From Stentor coeruleus (lineage: Eukaryota > Ciliophora > Heterotrichea > Heterotrichida > Stentoridae): a stretch of 38,454 nt of DNA. Positions 1 through 10,700 of the stretch are shown piece by piece. The translations under genes and the position numbers were made by a program. Below the pieces are notes generated by a model. It did not search any database, was not told where the DNA came from, and was given only the letters and a program-made list of their open reading frames with translations. The stretch spans positions 1 through 38,454 of the forward strand of contig MPUH01000717.1 in NCBI GenBank assembly GCA_001970955.1, written 5' to 3'. Position 1 is the first letter of the stretch. Every line of letters begins with the position of its first letter.

Positions 1-553
1 TTTATTATTTTATCATTATTTTTATCACAAATAAAGTCATTTTTGCTCTTATATATAAGTTTCTTGTATTCAATGAATAAAATCAATTGCTTAAAAAGTA
101 TTTTAACAGTTAAATCTGTGATTTTTTACTTTTTTACCTATTAAATTAAGCCTATCTTTTATCTTTTTATATATACTCTTTGATTAAACTGCTTATTGTT
201 CTTGAATATTTCTGGTCTTTTAATTCGCATATAAACTAGGGAAAAATACTATAATATTTTCATTAATAACAAGTGATATATTAAGCTAAAAGTTTGTTTT
301 ATGGTATAGTATAAGTAAATACAGATTTTATAAACATCATCACAATTTTTTTACAATATAAGAACATGAAAATTGTATGTTAACGTTAAAGAGTTTATAA
401 TTTAAATAATAACAACAGATTATGAGTATAGTTTAAAATCACTATCATTAGCTAATAAGTTATTTAATTATGTAAGCTTTATGAGATAATTTATCTAATC
501 AGATTTAAATTATTCTTTTTACTTAACTAGTTTTTATCATTATATAACTAAAT
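1..553. other. AT-rich intergenic, no gene seen
   Basis: The stretch lies downstream of the minus-strand receptor gene and reaches the window edge. It has no convincing coding frame, tRNA-like fold or repeat that I can see. It is low-complexity AT sequence typical of the spacers here. Confidence 0.6.
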
Positions 554-1453
554 TTATATTTCTATTGAATCCTTGAAACTTTCTTCTAATAAATTGGGTC
601 CTTGTGAACTACCAACACTAAGAGAAGCTCTTGGTATCTCAATTACAGATTTAGCTTTAACTTTTTCTTTGATGCATTTTTTGACATCTGATGTATATGT
701 ATAAATAACTGCATTGAAAAATCCTACTAATGCTTGAAGACTTCCAGAAAAAATACTTAAATAATACTCTTCACAGTCCCCTTTATTAAAAACATGCAAT
801 CTTAATAAAGTAAGAGGAATCAATATAATAACAACAATAATCGGATACATCATAAGCCTTTCTATTATAATTCTAGTATTAGGAGCTATATGCATTTTTT
901 TCAAATCAAAAAACACTATCAAATAAAAAGTACATATAGCCAAAGCACAAGTCCATATAACTCCATAATAAATACTAAATCTCCAAATATTCCCAACAGT
1001 ATCTTCTTTAAATGAACAATAATACCCAACATGTCCATAACTCCCTGTTATAATAGGTAATGCAAATATCCCAGGAATAAAAACTGAAGTTGTAAACAAC
1101 CAAAGTTTATGAAATCTTGTAAAATCTCTCAGTCCATAACGTACAACCAAAAACAAATTTAAAGCTATAGACCCAGACCAAATTGTTGAAGACAGATAAG
1201 CGCTATGAAAGATCATTGCAAAAAAGTCGCAAAGTGCTGTATTATTAATATGAATATATGATAAAACAGTTGATAATGATTGTATAAAATTGAAAATCCC
1301 GATATAAAGTATTAGTCTGAATGAATATGAGCGGAGTTGGGGAAAAAATGCATAAAGGAGGATTATGGATAATGAGCCTAAAAATCCGATAATTGCACAT
1401 ATAAATACTATCATTTCTCCAATGAATTTGTATTCGTGTGTTGAACATGCCAT
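554..1453 (-). CDS. cAMP-receptor-like seven-helix GPCR
   Basis: This 299-residue protein has seven hydrophobic segments, at about residues 13-37, 44-66, 80-105, 117-138, 157-182, 200-218 and 231-254. Cys75 at the top of helix 3 and Cys146 in the second outer loop (YYCSFKED) are placed for the usual GPCR disulfide. Helix 7 has NAVIYTY where other GPCRs carry NPxxY. The overall pattern resembles the Dictyostelium cAR/CRL family, whose members signal through heterotrimeric G proteins at the cell surface. A basic stretch after helix 7 (KKCIKEKVKAK) and a Ser-rich tail of about 45 residues could carry phosphorylation sites. The ATG is the first in frame and gives a complete helix 1. The ligand cannot be told from sequence. 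Confidence 0.8.
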   Translation of the reverse strand: MACSTHEYKFIGEMIVFICAIIGFLGSLSIILLYAFFPQLRSYSFRLILYIGIFNFIQSLSTVLSYIHINNTALCDFFAMIFHSAYLSSTIWSGSIALNLFLVVRYGLRDFTRFHKLWLFTTSVFIPGIFALPIITGSYGHVGYYCSFKEDTVGNIWRFSIYYGVIWTCALAICTFYLIVFFDLKKMHIAPNTRIIIERLMMYPIIVVIILIPLTLLRLHVFNKGDCEEYYLSIFSGSLQALVGFFNAVIYTYTSDVKKCIKEKVKAKSVIEIPRASLSVGSSQGPNLLEESFKDSIEI

Positions 1454-1618
1454 TTACATATATAAAGTAAGTGTTGAATTGGTGATATTTTGATAATGAA
1501 AATTACAATAATAGGAATTTATTATGGGTGCACTAAAGAAGATCCTGATTAAAATTTTATAAGGCTTTGTTGTGATATAAATTTGAGAGGTAAAGTTTAT
1601 GAGAATTAGAATTTATGG

Positions 1619-1750
1619 CTATTTTTTCTTTTTTGCTTCTTCTAAGATATCGATAAAACCCCCCCAGCCGTAGATCGCGTGTATTGGCACTCCTTCGGGA
1701 GCTTTGAGTTTGAGCTTGTCTAGGACTTTTCTGATTTCTTGTCTGTCCAT
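1619..1750 (-). CDS. Small 43-residue protein, unknown function
   Basis: An ATG frame of 43 codons ending in TAG lies in AT-rich spacer but is much more GC-rich than its surroundings and has protein-like composition. It starts MDRQEIRKVLDKLK, has a central HAIYGWGGFIDIL segment and ends in four lysines. The ends look amphipathic and helical, around a Gly/Trp turn. No family is recognised. It could be a real microprotein gene, or a surviving exon of a larger gene, although it has its own ATG and stop. It shares the strand of the receptor gene 165 nt downstream. Confidence 0.5.
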   Translation of the reverse strand: MDRQEIRKVLDKLKLKAPEGVPIHAIYGWGGFIDILEEAKKKK

Positions 1751-2057
1751 ATTATATTTTCCTAAGATTTAAATCTTTGATTATTTGTATTGAAATTATG
1801 TTCCTGTTATCATTGTTAAGTTATACTCAACAGATAAACATATGTTGATTTTCCTATTTTATTTATACTAGGATGTATAGAATAAATAAAATTTACCGAC
1901 CTACGTAGCCATATCCATAATTGTAGTTATAAACCTTTCGATATAATATTATGTTAATATAATTATATAATCGACATTTCTTCTAATAAATGTGTATGGA
2001 TTGGAAAAAATAAAATACTTAGAGAGTATATGGAAATCAGCCATAAAATAAATATAG

Positions 2058-2420
2058 ATATATTTGAAAATATCTTGGAACGTCCATAATTGTTATAGAG
2101 TTAAAGTGAGGAGTATAAGAATTTCCCCTTCTTTGTTTAAGAATGAAAACACTGATTTTATCCTTGTAAATGTTTTTGACCCGAAAATACAAACTGCTTT
2201 TTTTCTGATTTTTAGGTTGAATCAAGAAATTATTATTAGATAATCACTTAATATTATAGATAAAAATTACCTTGAAGTCAGTTGTAAGTTCAAAGGACGT
2301 ACCCTGCTTTTTGGTAAAGTAGATATGAGAAACGCTTCTGTTGAAGATGCTAAGAATATTTCCAATATCACTTTGGATTTCATCGAGTCTATAATTTTTT
2401 CATCACAAATACAATATTAA
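2058..2420 (+). pseudogene. Possible broken coding stretch with one internal stop
   Basis: One plus-strand frame runs 121 codons with a single interruption, a TAA at 2241-2243. The two halves have protein-like composition, for example FILVNVFDPKIQTAFF before the stop and FKGRTLLFGKVDMRNASVED after it. A further open run in a neighbouring frame leads into it from about 1960. There is no 15-16 nt GT..AG intron that would remove the stop, so decay seems likelier than splicing. No family is recognised. Other frames are also open across 2290-2420, so this may be chance. Confidence 0.25.
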
Positions 2421-2674
2421 CTACTTTACCTTTAGAATCAAGTTCATTTCTTAATTATTCCTATATATATATTTTAAATTTTATATAATTTTCAAATATT
2501 TCTATTACTTTTTCATCAATTATATATAATAAAATCTACAGTATTCAACATCTAACAAAACTGTAAATAAAACCAATATTAATACCTATAAAAGCATAAA
2601 CCTATATCTAAACAATAAATAAAACCCAATCATCTAATTTCAAATAAAATTTATATTCATTTTATATAAAAATT

Positions 2675-3478
2675 ATGAACATGAGAAAAATTGGGAAACT
2701 CCTCAGCGAGCCTCGGCAACTAGCAAAAATTCCTGAAATCAAATACTGGCTTTTTATAACAATCTTAGTGATATTTGTATACTTCACATTATCAAGCCAC
2801 GACTTTTCTTTCTTATTGACCCTCTCATCTCTTCTCCAAAGCTTATCAATTCTTGGCGTCGTTATTCAAGTCCAATCATCAATCCAAGGTCTTTCTTATA
2901 ATACATTCATCATATACTGCACAATTTACTTTGCCCGTCTTATTTCAATCCTCACCTATGAAAGCTACCTTCCTTACGATTCTACAGGTGACTGGTTATA
3001 TCAAGTAATTGAAATTTTTAACCTTATGTTAAGTATTTATGTTGCTAATAAGCTCAAAAAAATCAAAGAATCTCAGTTTTATCTTGTCCTTCTCCCATCT
3101 TGTCTTATATTTGCCTTAATCCTCCATCCAACTCTTAACCGTAATTTCTTTACTGATACTTGCTGGATGTTCTCAATGGTTCTTGAAACTTTTGCTGTAG
3201 CTCCACTTTTATGGAAAATGAAAGAATATAATGACCTTGAAAACTTCTCATCACATTTTGTCGCTGCTCATAGTGTGTCAAAAATATTAAGTTTCGTGTT
3301 TTGGGTGCAAACTTATCATGAACTTAATAAAGCTTATGGGAAATACGCATATTTATCACACATTTCTGGGTATTTTGTATTAGTTTCTCAAGTTGGGGTT
3401 TTAGTTTTTACAGGCCAGTTCTTGGCTTATTATATGAAAAGTGCAGTTTTAGGTACACCATTAGTGTTGCCTTTATAA
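2675..3478 (+). CDS. ERD2/KDEL-receptor-family membrane protein
   Basis: The 267-residue multi-pass protein matches the ER-lumen-protein-retaining-receptor fold. It has an N-terminal extension of about 25 residues, seven hydrophobic segments, an Arg-containing helix (FARLISILTYESYL, about residues 86-99) and the family pattern near the end (VAPLLWKMKEYNDLENFSSH, about 175-194, equivalent to the LPQL..(I/K)TGE.E..T.HY region). The end VLGTPLVLPL resembles the usual ...LKGKKLSLPA. Family members cycle between Golgi and ER and return escaped luminal proteins. Several family-conserved positions differ (Lys where Arg is usual near residue 203), so it is a divergent member whose ligand may differ. 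Its stop is 55 nt from the next gene. The 5' flank is almost free of G. Confidence 0.8.
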   Translation: MNMRKIGKLLSEPRQLAKIPEIKYWLFITILVIFVYFTLSSHDFSFLLTLSSLLQSLSILGVVIQVQSSIQGLSYNTFIIYCTIYFARLISILTYESYLPYDSTGDWLYQVIEIFNLMLSIYVANKLKKIKESQFYLVLLPSCLIFALILHPTLNRNFFTDTCWMFSMVLETFAVAPLLWKMKEYNDLENFSSHFVAAHSVSKILSFVFWVQTYHELNKAYGKYAYLSHISGYFVLVSQVGVLVFTGQFLAYYMKSAVLGTPLVLPL

Positions 3479-3533
3479 GTTAGGATATATAAAACTAGTT
3501 AATCAAAAAATATAAGGAAAGATAATAATCAGC

Positions 3534-5402
3534 ATGCGGAATAATGCTAATGAACCTAGAAATGCTGATGATGACCCACTGCGTATGAAGATTTTTCAAG
3601 CAGATCCAGTTCTAAACTACTCAATTCCTGAACTCCCAGTTGAAGTAGAAGTAAAGTTTACAAGGAACTTTTCTTTACTTGAAGGAGAGAAAATCCTTTT
3701 ACATAAAGGTTCAAAAAGAGCTGAGTCTATACCTTGTAGTCTTGTCTTACCAAATCTCCCTGTGTTATCTGCCCAGTTTTCTCTTACAAACTATCGAGTT
3801 GTTATTGAACCTAACGATAATCAATGGTCATATCAAAACAAAGTCCGACCTCAGTTATTTGATATCCCCCTTCTACTAATGCAACGTGTAGAAAAAACTG
3901 TAGATAAAAGTAATACAATCCTTGATATCAGCACCAAAGATGGAAGATATCTTCGTGCTGTTATCTCTAACACCATACAATCTGAATTCAACGTTTTTCC
4001 TACACTGTATTCTGGAGCTTTCCCTCAAAACCCTATAAACCGTTTTGCCTTTTCACACACTTTCTGTGGCCAAGTTGATGGGTGGAAGCTTTATAACCCA
4101 CAAAATGATTATGCTAGACTTGGGGTTAATCCTAACAAACCTGATTGTCGCTGGAGATTTTTAGATAACTCAACTGGAGAATACTGTGAAACTTATCCTG
4201 AAATCCTAGTCGTCCCAAATGATTTACCTTTGATGACAATAAAAACTTGTGCGAGTTTTAGAAGCAAAAATCGTCTTCCTGTTTTGGTATGGTGTAATAC
4301 AAGACGAAGTGCTACATTATGGAGATGTAGTCAACCAAAAACAGGGATAAGGACAAGTCGTTGTGTTGAGGATGAAGAATATTTAAGACGTTTAGCACAG
4401 AGTTCTCAACGTGATCCGATGTTGCATATTTTTGATGCAAGGCCTTTTGTTAATGCTCATGCGCAGCGAGCTTTAGGAGGTGGTGTTGAAAATGTTAATC
4501 ATTATGAAAACACGGAATTACATTTTTTAAACATAGAAAACATACATTGTATAAGAGAAAGTTGGATTAGCATGATGGTTGGGATTAATAATGCTAGCAA
4601 TACTAAATATTTAAGTGCTGTTGAGAAATCCGGCTGGCTTGAACATTTATCTTTACTACTTCAAGGCGCTTGTGGTGTTGTTGAGAGTTTACAAAATGGG
4701 ATTTCTTGTTTGATCCATTGTTCAGATGGTTGGGATCGAACATCACAACTCTGTTCTTTAGTCCAAATCTGTATGGATTCACATTATAGGAGCTTAAGAG
4801 GTTTTGCCCAGGTTATAGAAAAAGATTGGGTGAGTTTTGGCCATCAATTCGAAGTTCGTTTAGCTCATGCTAATCCTAATCTACAAGATGATAAACGTTC
4901 TCCGATTTTCATACAGTTTTTAGATTGTGTTTATCAGATGACTTTACAATTTCCAACACATTTTGAGTTTAATTCTTTACTTTTACACGATTTAGCTTTG
5001 TTTGCTTATTCAGGGCGATTTGGGACTTTTATGGGTAATTGTGCTAGGGATAGGGTTAATTTGAATCTTACTGGTAAGACTGTGTCAATTTGGAGTTATG
5101 TTTTTGAAAATCTTGATAGTTATGCTTGTCCTTATTATCAGGCTGGTCAAGATGATCCGATTGTCCCGATATTTTCTATAAGGAAACTTTGTATTTGGCA
5201 TGATTTGTTTTCGCAATGGTGTGGGGATTTTTATTATGTTGTACCTCAGTTATTGGGACCTGATGACCATAAAGAAGCTTTGATGCGTTCTACGGGCGAA
5301 GGGATACAATTGTATAAAGCTTTGATTATGCAGAAAGATCAGGAAATGAAAGAGTATAAAAGACAAATCGCAGAACTTAAAGAAAAAATCGCACAAATAT
5401 AG
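3534..5402 (+). CDS. Myotubularin-family phosphoinositide 3-phosphatase
   Basis: The protein has 622 residues. An N-terminal PH-GRAM-like region (about 40-150) is followed by the myotubularin phosphatase domain (about 170-570) with the CX5R active site CSDGWDR at 396-402: nucleophile Cys396, Arg402 and both Asp residues are present, so it is predicted active. The C-terminus (about 590-622) is a short charged coiled coil, as in many family members that dimerise. Active myotubularins remove the 3-phosphate from PtdIns3P and PtdIns(3,5)P2 on endosomes. Ciliates usually have several paralogues, so no specific symbol is given. It follows the ERD2-like gene on the same strand after 55 nt. Its 3' flank is nearly free of C. 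Confidence 0.95.
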   Translation: MRNNANEPRNADDDPLRMKIFQADPVLNYSIPELPVEVEVKFTRNFSLLEGEKILLHKGSKRAESIPCSLVLPNLPVLSAQFSLTNYRVVIEPNDNQWSYQNKVRPQLFDIPLLLMQRVEKTVDKSNTILDISTKDGRYLRAVISNTIQSEFNVFPTLYSGAFPQNPINRFAFSHTFCGQVDGWKLYNPQNDYARLGVNPNKPDCRWRFLDNSTGEYCETYPEILVVPNDLPLMTIKTCASFRSKNRLPVLVWCNTRRSATLWRCSQPKTGIRTSRCVEDEEYLRRLAQSSQRDPMLHIFDARPFVNAHAQRALGGGVENVNHYENTELHFLNIENIHCIRESWISMMVGINNASNTKYLSAVEKSGWLEHLSLLLQGACGVVESLQNGISCLIHCSDGWDRTSQLCSLVQICMDSHYRSLRGFAQVIEKDWVSFGHQFEVRLAHANPNLQDDKRSPIFIQFLDCVYQMTLQFPTHFEFNSLLLHDLALFAYSGRFGTFMGNCARDRVNLNLTGKTVSIWSYVFENLDSYACPYYQAGQDDPIVPIFSIRKLCIWHDLFSQWCGDFYYVVPQLLGPDDHKEALMRSTGEGIQLYKALIMQKDQEMKEYKRQIAELKEKIAQI

Positions 5403-7702
5403 AAATTATTAATAGTATTAAATTATTTGTGATAACATTTTTGGTAGATGATAGTTTTTTTTTTGGGGAAAATTGTTTGAAGGTTTTAGTAATTATTTAT
5501 GAATAGTTTTTGATTTTTTAGTTGGTTTATATGATAAGTAACTTAAATGAAATGAAAAATTATTGAGATTTTTTGATATAAAAAATGTAGTTTTTTGTGA
5601 AGATCTTGTGGTTTTTGAATTTTACATGAGTTTTAAAGGGAAATTTTTTGTAAATGAAACGGGTTTTGTGATAGAAATATAATTTGATACTAAAGTTTAG
5701 GAATAAAATAATAATGTTGATTCTTGAAAAAAAAATTTAAGTTTTAAATGTGATTTTATTTATTGAAGAAGCTGATTTGAAAGTAAAAATAAAAAGAAAG
5801 CATGCATAATTATTGATGAATTTTAGAATAAGGATAATGCGTAAGAAAAAAGACTAAATAAAAATTTAGAATTTCTATTGAAAAATTCCATTTTTCCTAT
5901 AATATAAATTTTATATGTCTCTATGATTTTTAAATGAAAGATATGCAAGTTTAATGAAATAAATATAGAAGATTTTTTTTGGGAATGCTATTTTTTATAT
6001 CTTCTAGTAAAATTACTTTATCTCTATGAAAAATTTATAGACATTTTTGATTATCTATCCAAAATACAACTATCAAGTATGAAGTCTAAATATAGAGTTA
6101 ATTATCATCTTGTCAAAAACAATTGAAAATTGGATTATGTGCTTAATCAATTTTAGTTTCAAATAGTTGATTCTTATATTCTTTATGGTATCTGGCCAAG
6201 AAAACATTCTTTAGCATTTTGATGTAAATTTAGATTTCACGACTATAAAATCTCACAAACAACCATTCTTATCTTTAATATTGATTCTATTAATAAAGGT
6301 ATGATAAAAAGTTGTTTCTTACGTCAGCCGAGTTACTTTATACAATGTTTACCATATTTTTATATGAACGGAAATGTTTCTTTTCAACAGAGCTTTAAAT
6401 AATTATATAATAAAAATGTAGTCAACAATGATTAATTTTCCTTTTAAATCCACTTTGGGTATATTTTATTCATAACAAGCTATAAAGCAATATTTTATTC
6501 TTGTTCTGGGAGTTATTAATGGCAAGTTCGCGTTATTATATTTAGATTGATGAATAAAAATTTTACAATAATATTTAGCTTTAAATATAAGCCAAAAAAA
6601 TACAGGGTATATAGAGAAGATAAATTAGCATATATAAACTCATCTAAGAGAATAATGATACTTCATGCATCAGCAAAGCAAATTTATGATTTGTAGGAAA
6701 GGTAAGAAAATTGTATGGAAAGCGATATGAACAAACAAATAAAGTAATAAGCCCACAAGTTTAAGCTTGTATTAGTGAAGTTCTAACTAATCTGCGATTA
6801 AAAATTAGGATTTAAGCAATATTTCACTCCTTCAATAGTTTATAAGGTGTAGATATAATAGGGGGGTAAGATGATATCCTATAATTTTATCATAAAACTT
6901 AGAAATATGAAGTAATAAATAGAAGTGATAAAGTTGTACTTCAACTTTTACTTATAGATTTTAGTAGGCAATAAACCTAGTATATTATTTATAAAAAGTA
7001 TTAAAATTATACAAATGCTTTATTAGAAAATGGGTAGATTAATTAATATTATGCATCATGATGATAAGTAAAATGCTAGATTTATTTAATGCTGATTATA
7101 AAATCATCAGCAATTGTTTTGTTTTATATAATAAAATGGAAATAAAACTTAGCATTATATATATCTTTAATATATAAAACTATAATCATAGTAAATCAAA
7201 ATAAAAATACTATTCTAGTCATTATGATAATTCTATATCATTTTTTATAAAAAAGAATCAGCTACCACAAAAAAAATCATCCCACCAAATTCAATACAAA
7301 TTCTAAAATCTAAAGCATAAAAAAAATCATCCAAATCATCCTCAAATATATTATTTCACCTAAAATCCCTTTTTCATTAAAATCTCTTAACCCAAAAATC
7401 TAAACTCTACAATCCACAGTTTTCCTTATAAAAAAAATTATCAGCAAAAGCTCTTCACTTTACCAGGGCTTCAAAATACTTCTAAACTTTCAAACCCCAT
7501 CTCTAAAAATGCCCCAAAAAATCAGTTAAAAATCCTCCCATGACAAAACCTCATAAATATCCTCTTCAAAAACTCATCCTCAATAACCTCCAACCTAAAA
7601 AATTATTATTATCAAAATCTTAACTTTCAGCCTAATAATCTATATTTCTTAACTACTTTTCGAATACGCTTCAACGTAAATTTGAATACACATATAAAAA
7701 TA
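5403..7702. other. Long AT-rich intergenic region
   Basis: This 2.3-kb spacer separates the myotubularin gene from the giant repeat-protein gene. The first 240 nt are G-rich and nearly lack C on the plus strand. The last 430 nt are C-rich and nearly lack G. Between them I see only short open frames, the longest sensible one being 48 codons at 6550-6696. No tRNA-like fold or clear transposon was found. Confidence 0.6.
7261..7702 (+). promoter_or_regulatory. C-rich, G-poor 5' flank of the giant gene
   Basis: About 430 nt directly before the giant gene have roughly one C in four or five bases and hardly any G on the coding strand; lines such as 7561-7620 have no G at all. The same bias, weaker, precedes other plus-strand genes here (for example 2431-2674). 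I infer promoter and 5' leader DNA. No TATA-type or other box can be placed with confidence. Confidence 0.4.
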
Positions 7703-10700
7703 ATGGAAGGATCTAAAATTCCAACCTTGCTAGAGGATGTTCTCTCAGGAAGGCCTGAAGACCCTCAACAGCATAAAAAATTGGTCAAAGACCTACACCA
7801 GGTCTTGTCCTCAACCCAAGCCCACGTGAAAGTTGCCCAGACAGCCTTGCAAGCATACAAAGGGCGGATTTCTGACTACGATTTTCAAACCGTTTCTGAC
7901 TACTTGCAAGGCTTTAGACCAGGGAAACCTTCGAATCTCCCAACTTTAGGACATTTATATATAGCATCACCGTCCGCTATTAGAGCTTCGAAACTCTTTC
8001 ATGCCCTGTCGATACTTCAAATTAAGAAAAATGCTCAAGTTTTTAGCGGCTTCTTGAAAATCAAAGCCGTCTCGTCAAAAAGCGTCATCGAGCATAAAAA
8101 CGAATTTTTAGAACTTGAAGTTAAGAGACTGCAGTGTGCTAGAATGGTTGCTAATTTAAAGCGCGCGCTTGGGATCGGCATGCAGAAAACCGTAACCCTA
8201 TGGCATGAAAAACCTCCCAATGTAAAAACTGAGCCTAAGCCAGGGCTGCGAGGTCTAAAGCGTAGAAATACAATGAACAACTACGAAAAAAAAGGGAAAA
8301 TTTTAAAAATCATCAAAGCCATTCTTAAAGCTGCGCCAATAATCGAACAAATCGCTTTCTGGAGGTGGAAGTTCACAATGCAAGATGCTAGAGAAAGAGA
8401 ACAACGTCTAAAACATGCAACTGAGCTCTCAGAATATATTCTTCAAATGCGATACAAACATGAAGGCATTGAGAAGTTTGTGGAGAACTCTCGGCCAAAA
8501 TGGGAAGTTCATAAACTTAAGCTATGGCGGAGTTTGCGAAAAGCTGAGCTTAGATTATTCTATGAAAAACGCCTTGCTGTGTCGAAATGGGCAGGAGATT
8601 TCGATCATGAACTAATAGAAGAATACGAAGAAGAAGAAGAACTTCATAGAAAATCAGTGAAAATAATGAAAAAACCACAAGAGACCTTAAGAGCAGGGAA
8701 AAAAGAAGACAAAAGCCCAGTTAAAGGAAGAAGTCCTGAAAAACCATCAGAAAAACTTCCTGTTTCACCTTTGAAAACGGATAAAAGCCCACAACGTGTA
8801 ACAGTATCACCATCTAAAGCACCAAATGCAACAAGAAGCCCAGCAAGTAAAGTAAAACCTGATAAAAACGCCCCAGTTGACTTTTTAACTTATGAAAACG
8901 CTATATTAAGAAGCGTTTTCAAGTTTTCCCACCACAGAGTTGATGTGAGTTTTAGGAAATGGCACTCAACTGCTTCAGTAAAAGAATATTCTGATAAGAA
9001 AAAGAAAATCGAGAGGTTTGTAGAATTATTAAATGGTGGGCTTAAGAAAAACACGAAAAAATGCTTGATTATTCCACCTGAACCTAAAAGCAGAGATACT
9101 ATATTGACAAATGCTTTATTGGCGATATGTAAGAATATTATTTTCATTAAAGGAAGACTGTTTAATAAATGGGCAAGATGTCCTACGCCAATAATGGCTC
9201 GGTTCCAAGAATATATGTTGAAGAATTTGGCTAAAATCCCGAAGATAAGCATGCAGACGTATTTTGCTAAATGGAAAAATACCCAGAAAACTATTGATTC
9301 TGCTAAGATGTTTGGTATGATTGCTGTGTTACAGAGGATTTTTGCGAATAAAGGGAAAAGAGTTTTCCATCCACCTTATATTGTTAAGGATGCAGATGAG
9401 ATTATGAGAAGGACGATTAAGAAAATCAGGTCGATTATTCATGGATTATATGATTCTGCATTCATTCGTTGGCATTATCATAAACTTGCCTGTTACACTA
9501 GAGAAAAAGCTTGTGTTTTCTACAGAGCCTGCCAGTTAGCTTCAAACCCTATAAAAAATGCATTTTCCCTCTGGCGTGAGAAGTTGCATTCAAGAGCTAC
9601 AGTGAAACGTACATCAGGTACATCTAAAATGGTCAGAGCTCTAGACAAATGTTTCAGAGCCCGATTCAAACTGCTCCTCTTCAAAACTTATCTTAAAATC
9701 AAGCCAAAAAAACTCCTTTTCCGTGTTTTCAATTTCTACAGTAAAAAATACTGCGATGAAACCAGATCAGCTTTTTACCTATGGAAGCTCAGTAAAGAGT
9801 CTCGCGATGGCAAAGCTTTACAGATACTCAAAGACTCCGCGGTTTTCGATATTATCAAAAACTGGAAAAAAAGCATAAATTTCAAACTTAAACAAGGCTT
9901 TTATGGGTTTATGAAAAACAATAAACACAGGAAGTTAATTTTAATAAGAGCCCTAGCCACTTCATGGAAAATCAAGAAAATCCAAGCTTGGGACAAACTT
10001 AAAGCTCTATCTAAAGACCATACTCGGAAATTTAAAGGTCTTAAAATGGCCACAGCACTAAAACGTGCAGCCCGAAGACCACAAAAATATGGTTTAAGCA
10101 AGTTTATAATCGTCTCCCCAGTACGTTCAGCTGTTTCTCATCTAATCCACTTATTTACTTTCAGAATGCAAAGGGCACTCTTTGCTTGTAGACTTTTTTC
10201 TAAGAATCTCGAAAATGTTGACATAAAAACAATAACCCGTGGACTAAGAAAAGACTTGAAAAAAGAACGTCTAAGAAGCGGAAAAGCAACAGCCAGAAGT
10301 TTTGCTGAAATAGTCAAAAATATACCAAAAAGGATTTTGGGTGTAAGTCTTAAGAGAATTACTATAGACGATGAGAAGAAAATGAAGATTTCTTTACGAG
10401 CTATGATAAATGTTTTTGTTATGAGACCAAAAGAAGCTATGGCGACATGGTATAAGTTTATGCATGCAGTGAAAAATGGTCAAATGCTAGACCGGGTTCG
10501 AGCTGAGAAGCTTAAAAATGCTTTAACTCATGCTTTGGCTAGAACAGAAAGAGATGCATTTCAAAGAATCACAGGTTCAGGAGATAAAGTTAAAGGGGCA
10601 TTAAAAAGCTTTGTCAGGGCAATTGAGAAAAAAACTAAGATTTCATTAGAAATGTGGAGGAAATATGTGATGAGCTGCAAACATGGTGATCTTTTTGATG

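Noticed and set aside
6550..6696. 48-codon open frame in the long spacer (MNKNFTIIFSFKYK start)
   Set aside because: Its composition follows the AT-rich background and there is no recognisable family; only faint similarity to small PqqD-like folds was suspected, too weak to annotate.
7682..7702. Start of the giant gene at 7682
   Set aside because: The codon there is TTG. The first ATG in frame is at 7703, just after an AT-rich leader.
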